From positions 124,001 through 188,000 of the forward strand of contig CAKSKU010000001.1 of NCBI GenBank assembly GCA_934465295.1: DNA of 64,000 nt. The letters run 5' to 3'. The translations under genes and the position numbers were made by a program. The notes under the pieces were generated by a model. That model was not told where the DNA came from. It did no database searches and was given only the letters and a program-made list of their open reading frames with translations. How positions within the stretch are numbered: the first letter of the stretch is position 1; each line of letters starts with the position of its first letter. Below are positions 57,837 to 64,000 of this stretch, one piece after another. The DNA comes from an uncultured Oscillospiraceae bacterium (GTDB taxonomy: Bacteria > Bacillota > Clostridia > Oscillospirales > Ruminococcaceae).

Positions 57837-58580
57837 TCAGTCTTCTTCGTCTTCTTCAGGCATATCCCAGTTATGATAAACATTCTGAACGTCATCGTTA
57901 TCCTCAAGCGCATCGAGAAGAAGATTCATCTTGCGGATAGATTCATCATCTGTGAGTGTTGTATAGGTCGCAGGAACCATTTCAACATCTGCTGAAACAA
58001 GCTTGTAACCTTTTTCAACAAGTCCGTCACGAACTGCGGAAAGATCGTTAGGCTCTGTTTCGATCTCAATTGTGCCGTCCTCCATCGAAAAGTCAGCCGC
58101 ACCAAGATCAAAAACATCTTCCATTACTTTGTCCTCATCAAGCCCCTCACCGTCAGCAACGATGATGCCCTTGCTCGAGAACATAAAGGATACACAACCG
58201 GTTGTGCCAAGGTTTCCGCCGAACTTGTCAAAGTAGTGACGGATATCGCCTGCTGTTCTGTTCTTATTATCGGTAAGAGTTTCAACAATTACAGCAACGC
58301 CGTTAGGACCGTAACCCTCGTAAACATTCGCTTCATAGCTTGTCTTATCTCCGCCGCCTGCAGCTTTCTTGATAACTCTGTCGATATTGTCGTTAGGGAC
58401 GTTGTTAGCCTTTGCCTTTGCAATAAGTTCACGGAGCTTGGAGTTGCTGTTGGGGTCTCCGCCGCCCTCTTTAACGCAAACGGTGATCTCACGACCGATC
58501 TTTGTGAAGACCTTAGCTCTTGCACCGTCCGTTGCTTCTTTCTTTCTCTTGATGTTGTTCCATTTGGAATGTCCTGACAT
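57837..58580 (-). CDS. yebC: YebC/PmpR-family protein
   Basis: This 247-residue protein begins MSGHSKWNNIKRKKEATDGARAKVF, the family's N-terminal signature. It has the three-domain layout with YEGYGPNGVAVIVE in the middle and ends in an acidic stretch. YebC proteins have been described as transcription factors and, more recently, as ribosome-associated factors that ease translation of proline-rich stretches. It lies between the MBL-like gene and alaS on the same strand. Confidence 0.94.
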   Translation of the reverse strand: MSGHSKWNNIKRKKEATDGARAKVFTKIGREITVCVKEGGGDPNSNSKLRELIAKAKANNVPNDNIDRVIKKAAGGGDKTSYEANVYEGYGPNGVAVIVETLTDNKNRTAGDIRHYFDKFGGNLGTTGCVSFMFSSKGIIVADGEGLDEDKVMEDVFDLGAADFSMEDGTIEIETEPNDLSAVRDGLVEKGYKLVSADVEMVPATYTTLTDDESIRKMNLLLDALEDNDDVQNVYHNWDMPEEDEED

Positions 58581-58609
58581 AACCTTAAATCTCCTTATAA
58601 ATTAAAATT

Positions 58610-59290
58610 TTACATTATAATATTTTTGCTGAACAAGTTTGAGTACAGCTTGTTATCGTGAGTTTTTATAGGCTCTCCGCGCGTAAAAAGTATGCGCTCG
58701 GGAGCGATATCCTTTAACCTTGTTATGAATTGCCTTGCCCTCTTCGGACTTTCGCAAAGCGCAGGGAAACAAGGATAAACAATATTCATTACAGCATCAC
58801 CTATGTAAAGATCATCGCCAAATTTATAGGCAAGCGAGCCCTTTGTGTGTCCCTCTGCCGAATAAATTTTGCATTCCTTCCCGATCTCGGAAGAAATATC
58901 GGAATTTTCATCGATAAACCTGTGAACATCGAATATTTCAACAGGTTTGCATCGTTTTCTCTCTTCAAGAAAGCTCAAAGCCGCTCCCGTAAGTCCGACC
59001 GAAAAAACATTTCTGTCCGACCTGCCCGAAATGAGCTCATAATCTGCTTCGCTCATATAGATAGGAGCATCGAAAAGCTCGGAAAAATACTTGGCGTTTC
59101 CGACCGCTTCACTGTGACCGTGCGTAAGCAGTATTTTCTTTATATTGTAGTTGATAAGCCACATTTCAATGCTGTCACGGTATCTTGCTTCGCCGGTATC
59201 GATGAGAATATCACCGTCAGACGCTTTCACAACATAACAGTGAACACCATCGCAGTCGATCATATTAAGATCATCATACAGACCGTTCAT
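58610..59290 (-). CDS. Metallo-beta-lactamase fold protein with an altered metal site
   Basis: This 226-residue MBL-fold protein has DGDILIDTGEARY, the first metal motif written THGHSEAVGN instead of THxHxDHxG, the third-His motif EGHTKGSLAY, and GDAVMN. The final family His is replaced (FTRGEP). The Asp-His of the first motif are Glu-Ala here, so one metal site is probably lost. Start ATG 59290 is 7 bases after GGAGG and just beyond the mrnC stop. The substrate is unknown; it may bind one metal or act as a non-catalytic protein. Confidence 0.78.
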   Translation of the reverse strand: MNGLYDDLNMIDCDGVHCYVVKASDGDILIDTGEARYRDSIEMWLINYNIKKILLTHGHSEAVGNAKYFSELFDAPIYMSEADYELISGRSDRNVFSVGLTGAALSFLEERKRCKPVEIFDVHRFIDENSDISSEIGKECKIYSAEGHTKGSLAYKFGDDLYIGDAVMNIVYPCFPALCESPKRARQFITRLKDIAPERILFTRGEPIKTHDNKLYSNLFSKNIIM

Positions 59291-59291
59291 T

Positions 59292-59678
59292 TCACACCTC
59301 CGTATTATTCCAGATATAATCAAAAAGCTCGTTTATCCTCGCATTATCGCCAAGCAGATCAAGATAACCGAAAAGAGTTTCAAGCGAAGTCGCTCTGCGG
59401 TATTCGATAGGATTTGAACTTTTGGGGACAGTGTTGGAAGTTGCGTTCCGTCCCCTTTTCATAATATCGGTCTCAGCCTCGGTAAGAAGCGGAAGTATAA
59501 CATCGACCGCCTTTGACTGATAACCTGCACGAACCTTTTCGACAGCTTCTTTGTGAAGCTTGTTTACAGACATATTTGCCGTTTTGACAAGCTTTTCTCT
59601 GACAAGTCTTTCATAGACCGCATCACCGAGAAAAGCAAGCGTCAGCGGACTGTACTGATTTACTTCATGTTTTTCTAT
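59292..59678 (-). CDS. mrnC: Mini-ribonuclease III with a non-AUG start
   Basis: Mini-III removes the ends of 23S rRNA precursor. The 128-residue reading has the RNase III signature near the N-terminus (YSPLTLAFLGDAVYERLVRE), then VNKLHKEAVEKVRAGYQ and the conserved KRGRNATS...EYRRATSLETLFGYL. The only in-frame ATG lies after the catalytic GDAVYE. An in-frame TGA lies 9 bases before ATA (59678-59676). Translation must therefore begin at ATA or the preceding ATC, 6-9 bases after AAGGG. A one-base sequencing error in an A5 run (59670-59674) is the alternative. It overlaps the Nudix stop. Confidence 0.85.
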   Translation of the reverse strand: MEKHEVNQYSPLTLAFLGDAVYERLVREKLVKTANMSVNKLHKEAVEKVRAGYQSKAVDVILPLLTEAETDIMKRGRNATSNTVPKSSNPIEYRRATSLETLFGYLDLLGDNARINELFDYIWNNTEV

Positions 59679-60205
59679 GATACATCACCCTTAGTTATCA
59701 TTCCCGAATTATGGCTGAAATGAAACAGCATATCTATAAAGCTTTTGTGATAGGGAATAAATATACCCTTGTCTATCATTGCTTTTATATCGTCAATATC
59801 TGCCCATTTAGCATTTTGGACTTCCTCATATTGAAGATGAAGCTCCGACGGGTCAATATCCATATTCACCGCATACCAATCATCAAAAACTCTTCCGGTA
59901 TCTATTGTGATGAAGCGTCTTAACTGTGCAGTATCAAGTTCGATGCCCAATTCTTCGTGAACCTCTCTTACAGCCGCCGATAAGCCCGTATCACCCGAAA
60001 CAGCACTGCCCCCGACACTTACGTCCCACATATTGCTCCAGCCCTTTTTAAAAGGCTGTCTTTGCTGAATAAGCATTTTGCCGTCTGAATTATAGATACA
60101 GATATGAACAACCATTCTATGGAATCCATCAGGAGTTTTATCTCCCCTTATCATGGTTTTCCCCGTCTTTATGCGGTTTTCATCATACAGATCGAATATT
60201 TCCAT
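59675..60205 (-). CDS. Nudix hydrolase (IPP isomerase-like group)
   Basis: This 176-residue protein has a Nudix box, GGSAVSGDTGLSAAVREVHEELGI, with Asp in place of the first conserved Glu and an intact REVHEELG core. The N-terminus (MEIFDLYDENRIKTGKTMIRGD) matches YfcD-like Nudix proteins related to isopentenyl-diphosphate isomerase. It would cleave a nucleoside or other diphosphate with Mg2+. Substrate unknown. It lies between obgE and mrnC, which overlaps its stop codon. Confidence 0.88.
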   Translation of the reverse strand: MEIFDLYDENRIKTGKTMIRGDKTPDGFHRMVVHICIYNSDGKMLIQQRQPFKKGWSNMWDVSVGGSAVSGDTGLSAAVREVHEELGIELDTAQLRRFITIDTGRVFDDWYAVNMDIDPSELHLQYEEVQNAKWADIDDIKAMIDKGIFIPYHKSFIDMLFHFSHNSGMITKGDVS

Positions 60206-60217
60206 AACAGCTCACCG

Positions 60218-61498
60218 TTAATAAACGAAGTCGAACTCAAATCCATAGATATTTACGACATCGCCTTCATTGATACCCATTTCTTCAAGCTTGTCGATGA
60301 TACCCGTGTTGCGGAGAACACGCTGGAAATACTGGAGTGAAGAATAATCGTCCATATCGACTGTGCGCATAATGTTTTCAAGCCACGGAGCTTCAACATA
60401 GTAAACAGCGTCATCGCCCCGTGTGATCTCAAACTTCTCACCCATACCCGCACGTTCGTCAAGCTCTTTCTGCGTAAGAGGTTCAGGCTCATACTCCTTT
60501 ATCGGAGGAAGCGTGTCAAGCTTTGCGGCAACAGCAGCCATAAGCTCCTTTGTACCCTGCGTTGTTGCCGCAGAGATCTGATAAAATTCAAGCCCACTGC
60601 TTTCAATATAAGTCCTGAACTCCTCTATCTGCTCGGGAGAAGCCATATCGCACTTGTTTGCGGCAACTATCTGAGGTCTGTCAGCCAAGTCCTCGCTGAA
60701 ATTTCGAAGTTCTCTGTTTATTATCTCAAAATCTTCCTTGGGATCACGACCCTCAACGCCCGAAACATCAACAACGTGTACAATAAGTCTGCATCGGTCA
60801 ACGTGACGCAGAAATTCGTGTCCAAGTCCGACACCCTCACTTGCTCCCTCAATAAGTCCCGGGATATCAGCCATAACAAAGGATTTTCCCTCTGTTACCT
60901 TGACAACACCAAGAACAGGTGTAAGCGTGGTAAAATGATAATTTGCGATCTTTGGTTTTGCGGCAGAAACGACCGAGATAAGTGTTGATTTTCCGACATT
61001 CGGAAAACCCACAAGACCTACATCTGCAAGCAATTTAAGTTCAAGAGTCACCTCGAATTCTTCACCCACAAATCCGGGCTTTGCAAACTTCGGTATCTGT
61101 CTTGTCGGGGTAGCAAAACGTGCATTACCCTTTCCGCCTTTTCCGCCCTTGGCAATGACCTTCGGCTCATCGGTCGACATATCAGCCATTATGCGTCCCG
61201 TTGCAGCTTCACGGATAACCGTACCCTGCGGAACTTTTATTATAAGGTCAGCAGCATTTCTGCCCGTACAGTTTCCTGCGCCGCCGTTCTGACCCTTTTC
61301 AGCAACATATTTGCGTTTGTATCGGAAGTCGATAAGCGTTGATATATTTGTATCAACAACAAATACGATATCTCCGCCTTTTCCACCGTCACCGCCGTCA
61401 GGGCCGCCTGCCGCAACATATTTTTCACGGTGGAACGAAACAGCACCATCGCCGCCGTCACCTGCTTTAATATAGATCTTAGCCTTATCAACGAACAT
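60218..61498 (-). CDS. obgE: Obg-family GTPase
   Basis: Obg is an essential GTPase of large-subunit assembly and stress control. The 426-residue protein has the glycine-rich Obg fold (DGGDGGKGGDIVFV..., ending before residue 158). The G domain follows (G1 GFPNVGKST, G3 DIPGLIEGA, G4 NKCD, G5 SAA), then a C-terminal OCT domain (from about 340). It has its own promoter (61605-61576); the ~80-nt leader holds two small hairpins (GCGGC/GCCGC and GGAATCA/ATTCC). It follows rpmA, the order common in bacteria. Confidence 0.97.
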   Translation of the reverse strand: MFVDKAKIYIKAGDGGDGAVSFHREKYVAAGGPDGGDGGKGGDIVFVVDTNISTLIDFRYKRKYVAEKGQNGGAGNCTGRNAADLIIKVPQGTVIREAATGRIMADMSTDEPKVIAKGGKGGKGNARFATPTRQIPKFAKPGFVGEEFEVTLELKLLADVGLVGFPNVGKSTLISVVSAAKPKIANYHFTTLTPVLGVVKVTEGKSFVMADIPGLIEGASEGVGLGHEFLRHVDRCRLIVHVVDVSGVEGRDPKEDFEIINRELRNFSEDLADRPQIVAANKCDMASPEQIEEFRTYIESSGLEFYQISAATTQGTKELMAAVAAKLDTLPPIKEYEPEPLTQKELDERAGMGEKFEITRGDDAVYYVEAPWLENIMRTVDMDDYSSLQYFQRVLRNTGIIDKLEEMGINEGDVVNIYGFEFDFVY

Positions 61499-61575
61499 AT
61501 AATACTCCGTTCTAAGGAATCATTGATTCCTACGATCAAGCGGCTCTGCCGCATTCAGACATTAAAATACATTAT

Positions 61576-61605
61576 ATTATACCACATTTTTTGAATAGTT
61601 GTCAA
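61576..61605 (-). promoter_or_regulatory. Sigma-A promoter of obgE
   Basis: On the minus strand, TTGACA (61605-61600), an 18-bp spacer and TATAAT (61581-61576) preceded by TGG. Confidence 0.8.
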
Positions 61606-61655
61606 TAATTTTTAAGATAATTTCAGCCACGATCACGTTTTCTTCTACATAAAAA

Positions 61656-61687
61656 CAAAAAGGGATAGAATATCTATCCCTTTTTTT
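61656..61687 (-). terminator. Terminator after rpmA
   Basis: AAAAAGGGATAG pairs with CTATCCCTTTTTTT around a 5-base loop. Confidence 0.9.
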
Positions 61688-61704
61688 GAAGTCAGAATAT
61701 AAAA

Positions 61705-61962
61705 TTAGTCAACAGTATAAACGCTGACCTTCTTGCGGTCACGTCCAACTCTTTCAAACTTAACTGTTCCGTCAACCTTTGCGAAAAGTGTATTATCGGA
61801 ACCCATACCAACGCCTTCACCTGGGTGAATGTGTGTACCTCTCTGACGAACAAGGATGTTGCCGGCGATTACTGCCTGACCGTCTGCTCTCTTGACACCA
61901 AGACGCTTCGATTCGGAATCACGGCCGTTCTTGGTGGAGCCCATACCCTTTTTATGTGCCAT
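61705..61962 (-). CDS. rpmA: Ribosomal protein L27
   Basis: This 85-residue large-subunit protein starts directly with MAHKKGMGSTKNGRDSESKRLG, so its N-terminus can reach the peptidyl-transferase centre without processing. Most Firmicutes make L27 with an N-terminal extension that the protease Prp removes, encoded between rplU and rpmA. Here there is neither an extension nor a prp gene. It follows rplU by 48 bp and ends at a strong terminator. Confidence 0.97.
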   Translation of the reverse strand: MAHKKGMGSTKNGRDSESKRLGVKRADGQAVIAGNILVRQRGTHIHPGEGVGMGSDNTLFAKVDGTVKFERVGRDRKKVSVYTVD

Positions 61963-62010
61963 ATTGATTACACCTCCGTTAATCTAAAAATAACTGTTTT
62001 GGATAAGAAC

Positions 62011-62325
62011 TTATGCCTTGATAGCGTCGATTCTTACCTTTGTGTAAGGCTGTCTGTGACCCTGCTTCTTGTGAGAAGAGCCCTTCTTAGGCTTGTAAGT
62101 GAAAACAGTGATCTTCTTAGCCTTGCCGTTCTTAAGAACCTTAGCCTCTACTGCTGCACCGTCAACATATGGAGCACCAACTACGAGACCGCTGTCCTTA
62201 CCAACTGCGATAACCTTGTCAAAGCTTACAGAATCATCAGCATTAACGTCGAGCTTTTCGATAAAGATCTCATCACCCTCGGAAACCTGATACTGCTTTC
62301 CGCCTGTTTCAATAATAGCGTACAT
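62011..62325 (-). CDS. rplU: Ribosomal protein L21
   Basis: This 104-residue 23S rRNA-binding protein starts MYAIIETGGKQYQVSEGD and ends KKGSSHKKQGHRQPYTKVRI. The start is 62325; the open frame upstream is the untranslated leader. AAGGCAGGTG lies before the ATG. It is the first gene of the rplU-rpmA operon, under a consensus promoter and an L21-type leader. Confidence 0.97.
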   Translation of the reverse strand: MYAIIETGGKQYQVSEGDEIFIEKLDVNADDSVSFDKVIAVGKDSGLVVGAPYVDGAAVEAKVLKNGKAKKITVFTYKPKKGSSHKKQGHRQPYTKVRIDAIKA

Positions 62326-62412
62326 TAAAATGGCACCTGCCTTTTCTATAAACTCGCTGTAACAATAGGCGTATGCAAAAGCATAACTTAAAAAGAGCCT
62401 AAGACATGCGGC
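62326..62412 (-). ncRNA. Leader of rplU, probable L21 autoregulatory leader
   Basis: The ~87-nt 5' UTR lies between a consensus promoter and rplU. It contains pairable segments (for example AAGCCGCAUG, AUGCUUUUGCAUACGCC and GGCAGGUGCC). Firmicutes rplU is often preceded by the Rfam L21 leader. The position and length fit; sequence match was not verified. Confidence 0.45.
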
Positions 62413-62418
62413 TTTATT

Positions 62419-62447
62419 ATTATACCATCGGACAAGTATTTTGTCAA
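62419..62447 (-). promoter_or_regulatory. Sigma-A promoter of rplU-rpmA
   Basis: On the minus strand, TTGACA (62447-62442), a 17-bp spacer and TATAAT (62424-62419), both perfect consensus. Confidence 0.9.
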
Positions 62448-62631
62448 GCTTTTTTCCGCTTTTCACAAAAAATTACTTTTTTAGCATATTTGCAGATGTA
62501 TTTATACTGTTTTATATGCACTTTTAATAAGATTAATAATTATTTAATATTTCAGCAAACATATTGTAAATTATTCTTTTAAAAATATGTTAAAATATAA
62601 ATGATATTCTTATTCTCGGAGGCAAAAACCA

Positions 62632-63348
62632 ATGGCAAAAGAAAAACCTGCTAAAGAAAAGGTAATTAAAGATAAAGAAGCGGAAAAGGCTTCAAAAAAG
62701 AAAGCTCCCGCCGCACCTAATCCAATATCGAAGCTGGATAAGCAAACCAAAGTCGAGCTTCAGAACTTCCTGTTCGGAACAAGTGAAAAAAAGCTTATGG
62801 TATCGGATGATTTTCTGAACGGAATGACTGTAAAATACATATCCAAAAGAATGAAGATAATCAATGCGGCATTTTCCAATCTTCATGCGACCCGTTCAGC
62901 CGTTTTCTTCTTTAAAAATACGGCTGAAATCGAAAAATACATTGAAGACCTCATAATTCTTGAAAAATACTACCCGTTCAAGAACCCCGTCCCGAGCATA
63001 TACAAGCGTAACTATCTTGCGCATAAGCCTGCGGCTATCACAGGTATGATAAACAGAGTCTGGAAGACCGCACTGCAAAAATATCCTCTCGATGAAGATA
63101 CCGCTCCCGAGGATATAAGTCCCGCTGCTTTGAATTTTTACGATCAGGTGATCAATGAACTTCTCACGCAAAAGGACAGCTACTCCGAAAATGATATGGA
63201 AATGATAAATTCATTCTATATCAGAGTTCACGGAGAGCAGGCAGATGAAGAAGTTACTCCGCTCGATCCCCCCGATGATATCGCACCCGATGAAGATACG
63301 GACGCTCAAGGTGATTTCTCACTCGACCTTGACGGCGATAATTCATAA
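62632..63348 (+). CDS. Unrecognised protein with basic and acidic tails (238 aa)
   Basis: The N-terminus (about 1-38) is rich in Lys, Glu and Ala. The middle (about 40-200) is helical and folded-looking (DFLNGMTVKYISKRMKIINAAF; IEKYIEDLIILEKYYPFKNPVPS). The C-terminus (about 208-238) is strongly acidic (DEEVTPLDPPDDIAPDED...). No signal peptide, membrane helix or known motif is seen. CGGAGG precedes the ATG. The gene is monocistronic between two minus-strand operons and ends at a terminator. A TGTTAAAAT element about 35-40 bp upstream may be its -10 region. Function unknown. Confidence 0.65.
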   Translation: MAKEKPAKEKVIKDKEAEKASKKKAPAAPNPISKLDKQTKVELQNFLFGTSEKKLMVSDDFLNGMTVKYISKRMKIINAAFSNLHATRSAVFFFKNTAEIEKYIEDLIILEKYYPFKNPVPSIYKRNYLAHKPAAITGMINRVWKTALQKYPLDEDTAPEDISPAALNFYDQVINELLTQKDSYSENDMEMINSFYIRVHGEQADEEVTPLDPPDDIAPDEDTDAQGDFSLDLDGDNS

Positions 63349-63355
63349 TTATTTC

Positions 63356-63391
63356 AGTACAGCCTATGTAAAAATAAGCTGTACTTTTTTA
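63356..63391. terminator. Bidirectional terminator between the charged protein and recN
   Basis: AGTACAGC pairs with GCTGTACT around a 14-base loop, followed by TTTTTTATTTTT on the plus strand. Confidence 0.8.
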
Positions 63392-64000
63392 TTTTTCCAG
63401 CATTCTGTCATAGATCTCATCACGGGAGGCAAGCTGTTCCTTTGCCGCTTCAAGCGTTGAACCCGTTATGTTGTCGCCGCCTATTATACGTGCGATCTCA
63501 CCTGCCCTTGACTCCTTATCAAGCACAGATACCTCTGTAAATGTTCGGTCGTCACTTGTCTTTTTTTCAATGAAAAGGTGACTGTCTGCCATTACAGCTA
63601 TCTGCGAAAGGTGTGTTACGCACAAAACCTGACGACTTCGGGATATCTCACGGAGCTTTACACCTATCTTCTGCGCAGCCTTGCCGCTTACGCCCGTATC
63701 GATCTCGTCAAATATCATCGTCGGAACATCATCTTTTTCCGCCGTAACATTTTTTATTGCAAGCATTATTCGTGAAAGCTCGCCACCCGACGCTATCTTC
63801 GCTATCGGCTTCGGAGGTTCACCTGCATTGACGGATATAAGTATCTCCATCGAATCCATTCCCGAGCTTGTGAGCTTTCCGAGTGTCTGAGATATTTCAA
63901 GCTTAACATTCGGCATATCAAGGAATTTCAGCTCATTTTCTATTTTTTTTGAAAGCTGATCTGCGGCTTCACGGCGCTTCTGTGACAAGCTTTTTGCCTT
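63389..64000 (-). CDS. recN: DNA repair protein RecN, C-terminal part
   Basis: The last ~203 residues of RecN are in the window; the start lies beyond 64000. RecN is an SMC-like ATPase that organises broken DNA ends in recombinational repair. The end of a coiled coil (KRREAADQLSKKIENEL), the ABC signature ASGGELSRIMLAIK, Walker B TMIFDEIDTGVSG and the switch His in CVTHLSQIAVMADSH are visible. The reading frame stays open to the edge of the window. Confidence 0.94.
   Translation of the reverse strand, partial: KAKSLSQKRREAADQLSKKIENELKFLDMPNVKLEISQTLGKLTSSGMDSMEILISVNAGEPPKPIAKIASGGELSRIMLAIKNVTAEKDDVPTMIFDEIDTGVSGKAAQKIGVKLREISRSRQVLCVTHLSQIAVMADSHLFIEKKTSDDRTFTEVSVLDKESRAGEIARIIGGDNITGSTLEAAKEQLASRDEIYDRMLEK

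Noticed and set aside
1..64000. CRISPR arrays, tRNA or rRNA genes
   Set aside because: No regularly spaced direct repeats, no tRNA T-loop/acceptor pattern and no rRNA segments were recognised on reading both strands.

Overview
The window is 64 kb of chromosome from a low-to-mid GC, endospore-forming Gram-positive bacterium. The spore genes (cotJB-cotJC, a SPOCS/LysM protein, spoIVA), the lysine riboswitch, the Rnf-like and sodium-pump decarboxylase genes, and the consensus sigma-A promoters with 17-bp spacers all point to Clostridia, most likely a Ruminococcus-like Oscillospiraceae. That placement is inference from gene content, not from a marker-gene comparison. No rRNA, tRNA or CRISPR array was recognised.

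Layout. 0-5.4 kb (+): end of cotJB, cotJC, then a ComEA-like protein, recD2, comFC and mreB. 5.4-8.3 kb: two subunits of a sodium-pumping decarboxylase (-) and an MscS channel (+) behind an unusual structured leader. 8.3-11.9 kb (-): the asd-GNAT-dapA-dapB diaminopimelate/lysine operon under a lysine riboswitch. 12-16.7 kb (+): queA, a DUF3592 protein, tgt and an acyl-CoA synthetase. 16.8-20.5 kb (-): pyrB with a PyrI-type zinc tail, and a GH31 alpha-xylosidase with a LacI-type operator. 20.7-29.5 kb: the SPOCS/LysM gene and spoIVA (+), a 1351-residue protein with twelve ~51-residue repeats (-), and a GH4-like protein lacking its metal ligands (+).

29.6-40.3 kb is accessory DNA. After a broken chloramphenicol acetyltransferase gene comes an integrated filamentous phage (inovirus). 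Its minus-strand genes follow the Ff/M13 order: ssDNA-binding protein, rolling-circle Rep, small coat proteins, a pVIII-like major coat, a terminator, a pIII-like adsorption protein, a pVI-like protein and a Zot/pI ATPase. There is no pIV secretin, as expected for a host without an outer membrane. A second, plus-strand module carries a Xre repressor, a SprT-like protein and a second pVIII-like membrane protein. Between the modules lies a 260-nt nested palindrome, the best candidate for the phage origin/packaging signal. A partial second copy at the right end gives a monomer length of 8,620 bp and reveals a 642-bp cargo indel. An 18-bp palindrome occurs five times between phage genes.

40.5-48.5 kb: a class A penicillin-binding protein and a THUMP methyltransferase (+), then an operon (-) of rpe, three Rnf-like membrane proteins (D, E, A) that appear to have lost most cofactor-binding residues, and a secreted TIM-barrel-like protein. 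A structured RNA precedes this operon. 48.5-61.5 kb (-): a long co-directional run of obgE, Nudix, mrnC (non-AUG start), an MBL-like protein, yebC, alaS, HIT, comEC, holA, an RNase M5-like Toprim protein, and an MBOAT/DHHW O-acetylation pair. 61.7-64 kb: rpmA and rplU with an L21-type leader (-), an unknown charged protein (+), and the C-terminal part of recN (-).

Start codons were moved from the longest open frame wherever a Shine-Dalgarno sequence, promoter or family alignment required it; each case is stated in its entry. All motif and homology statements come from reading the sequence by eye.
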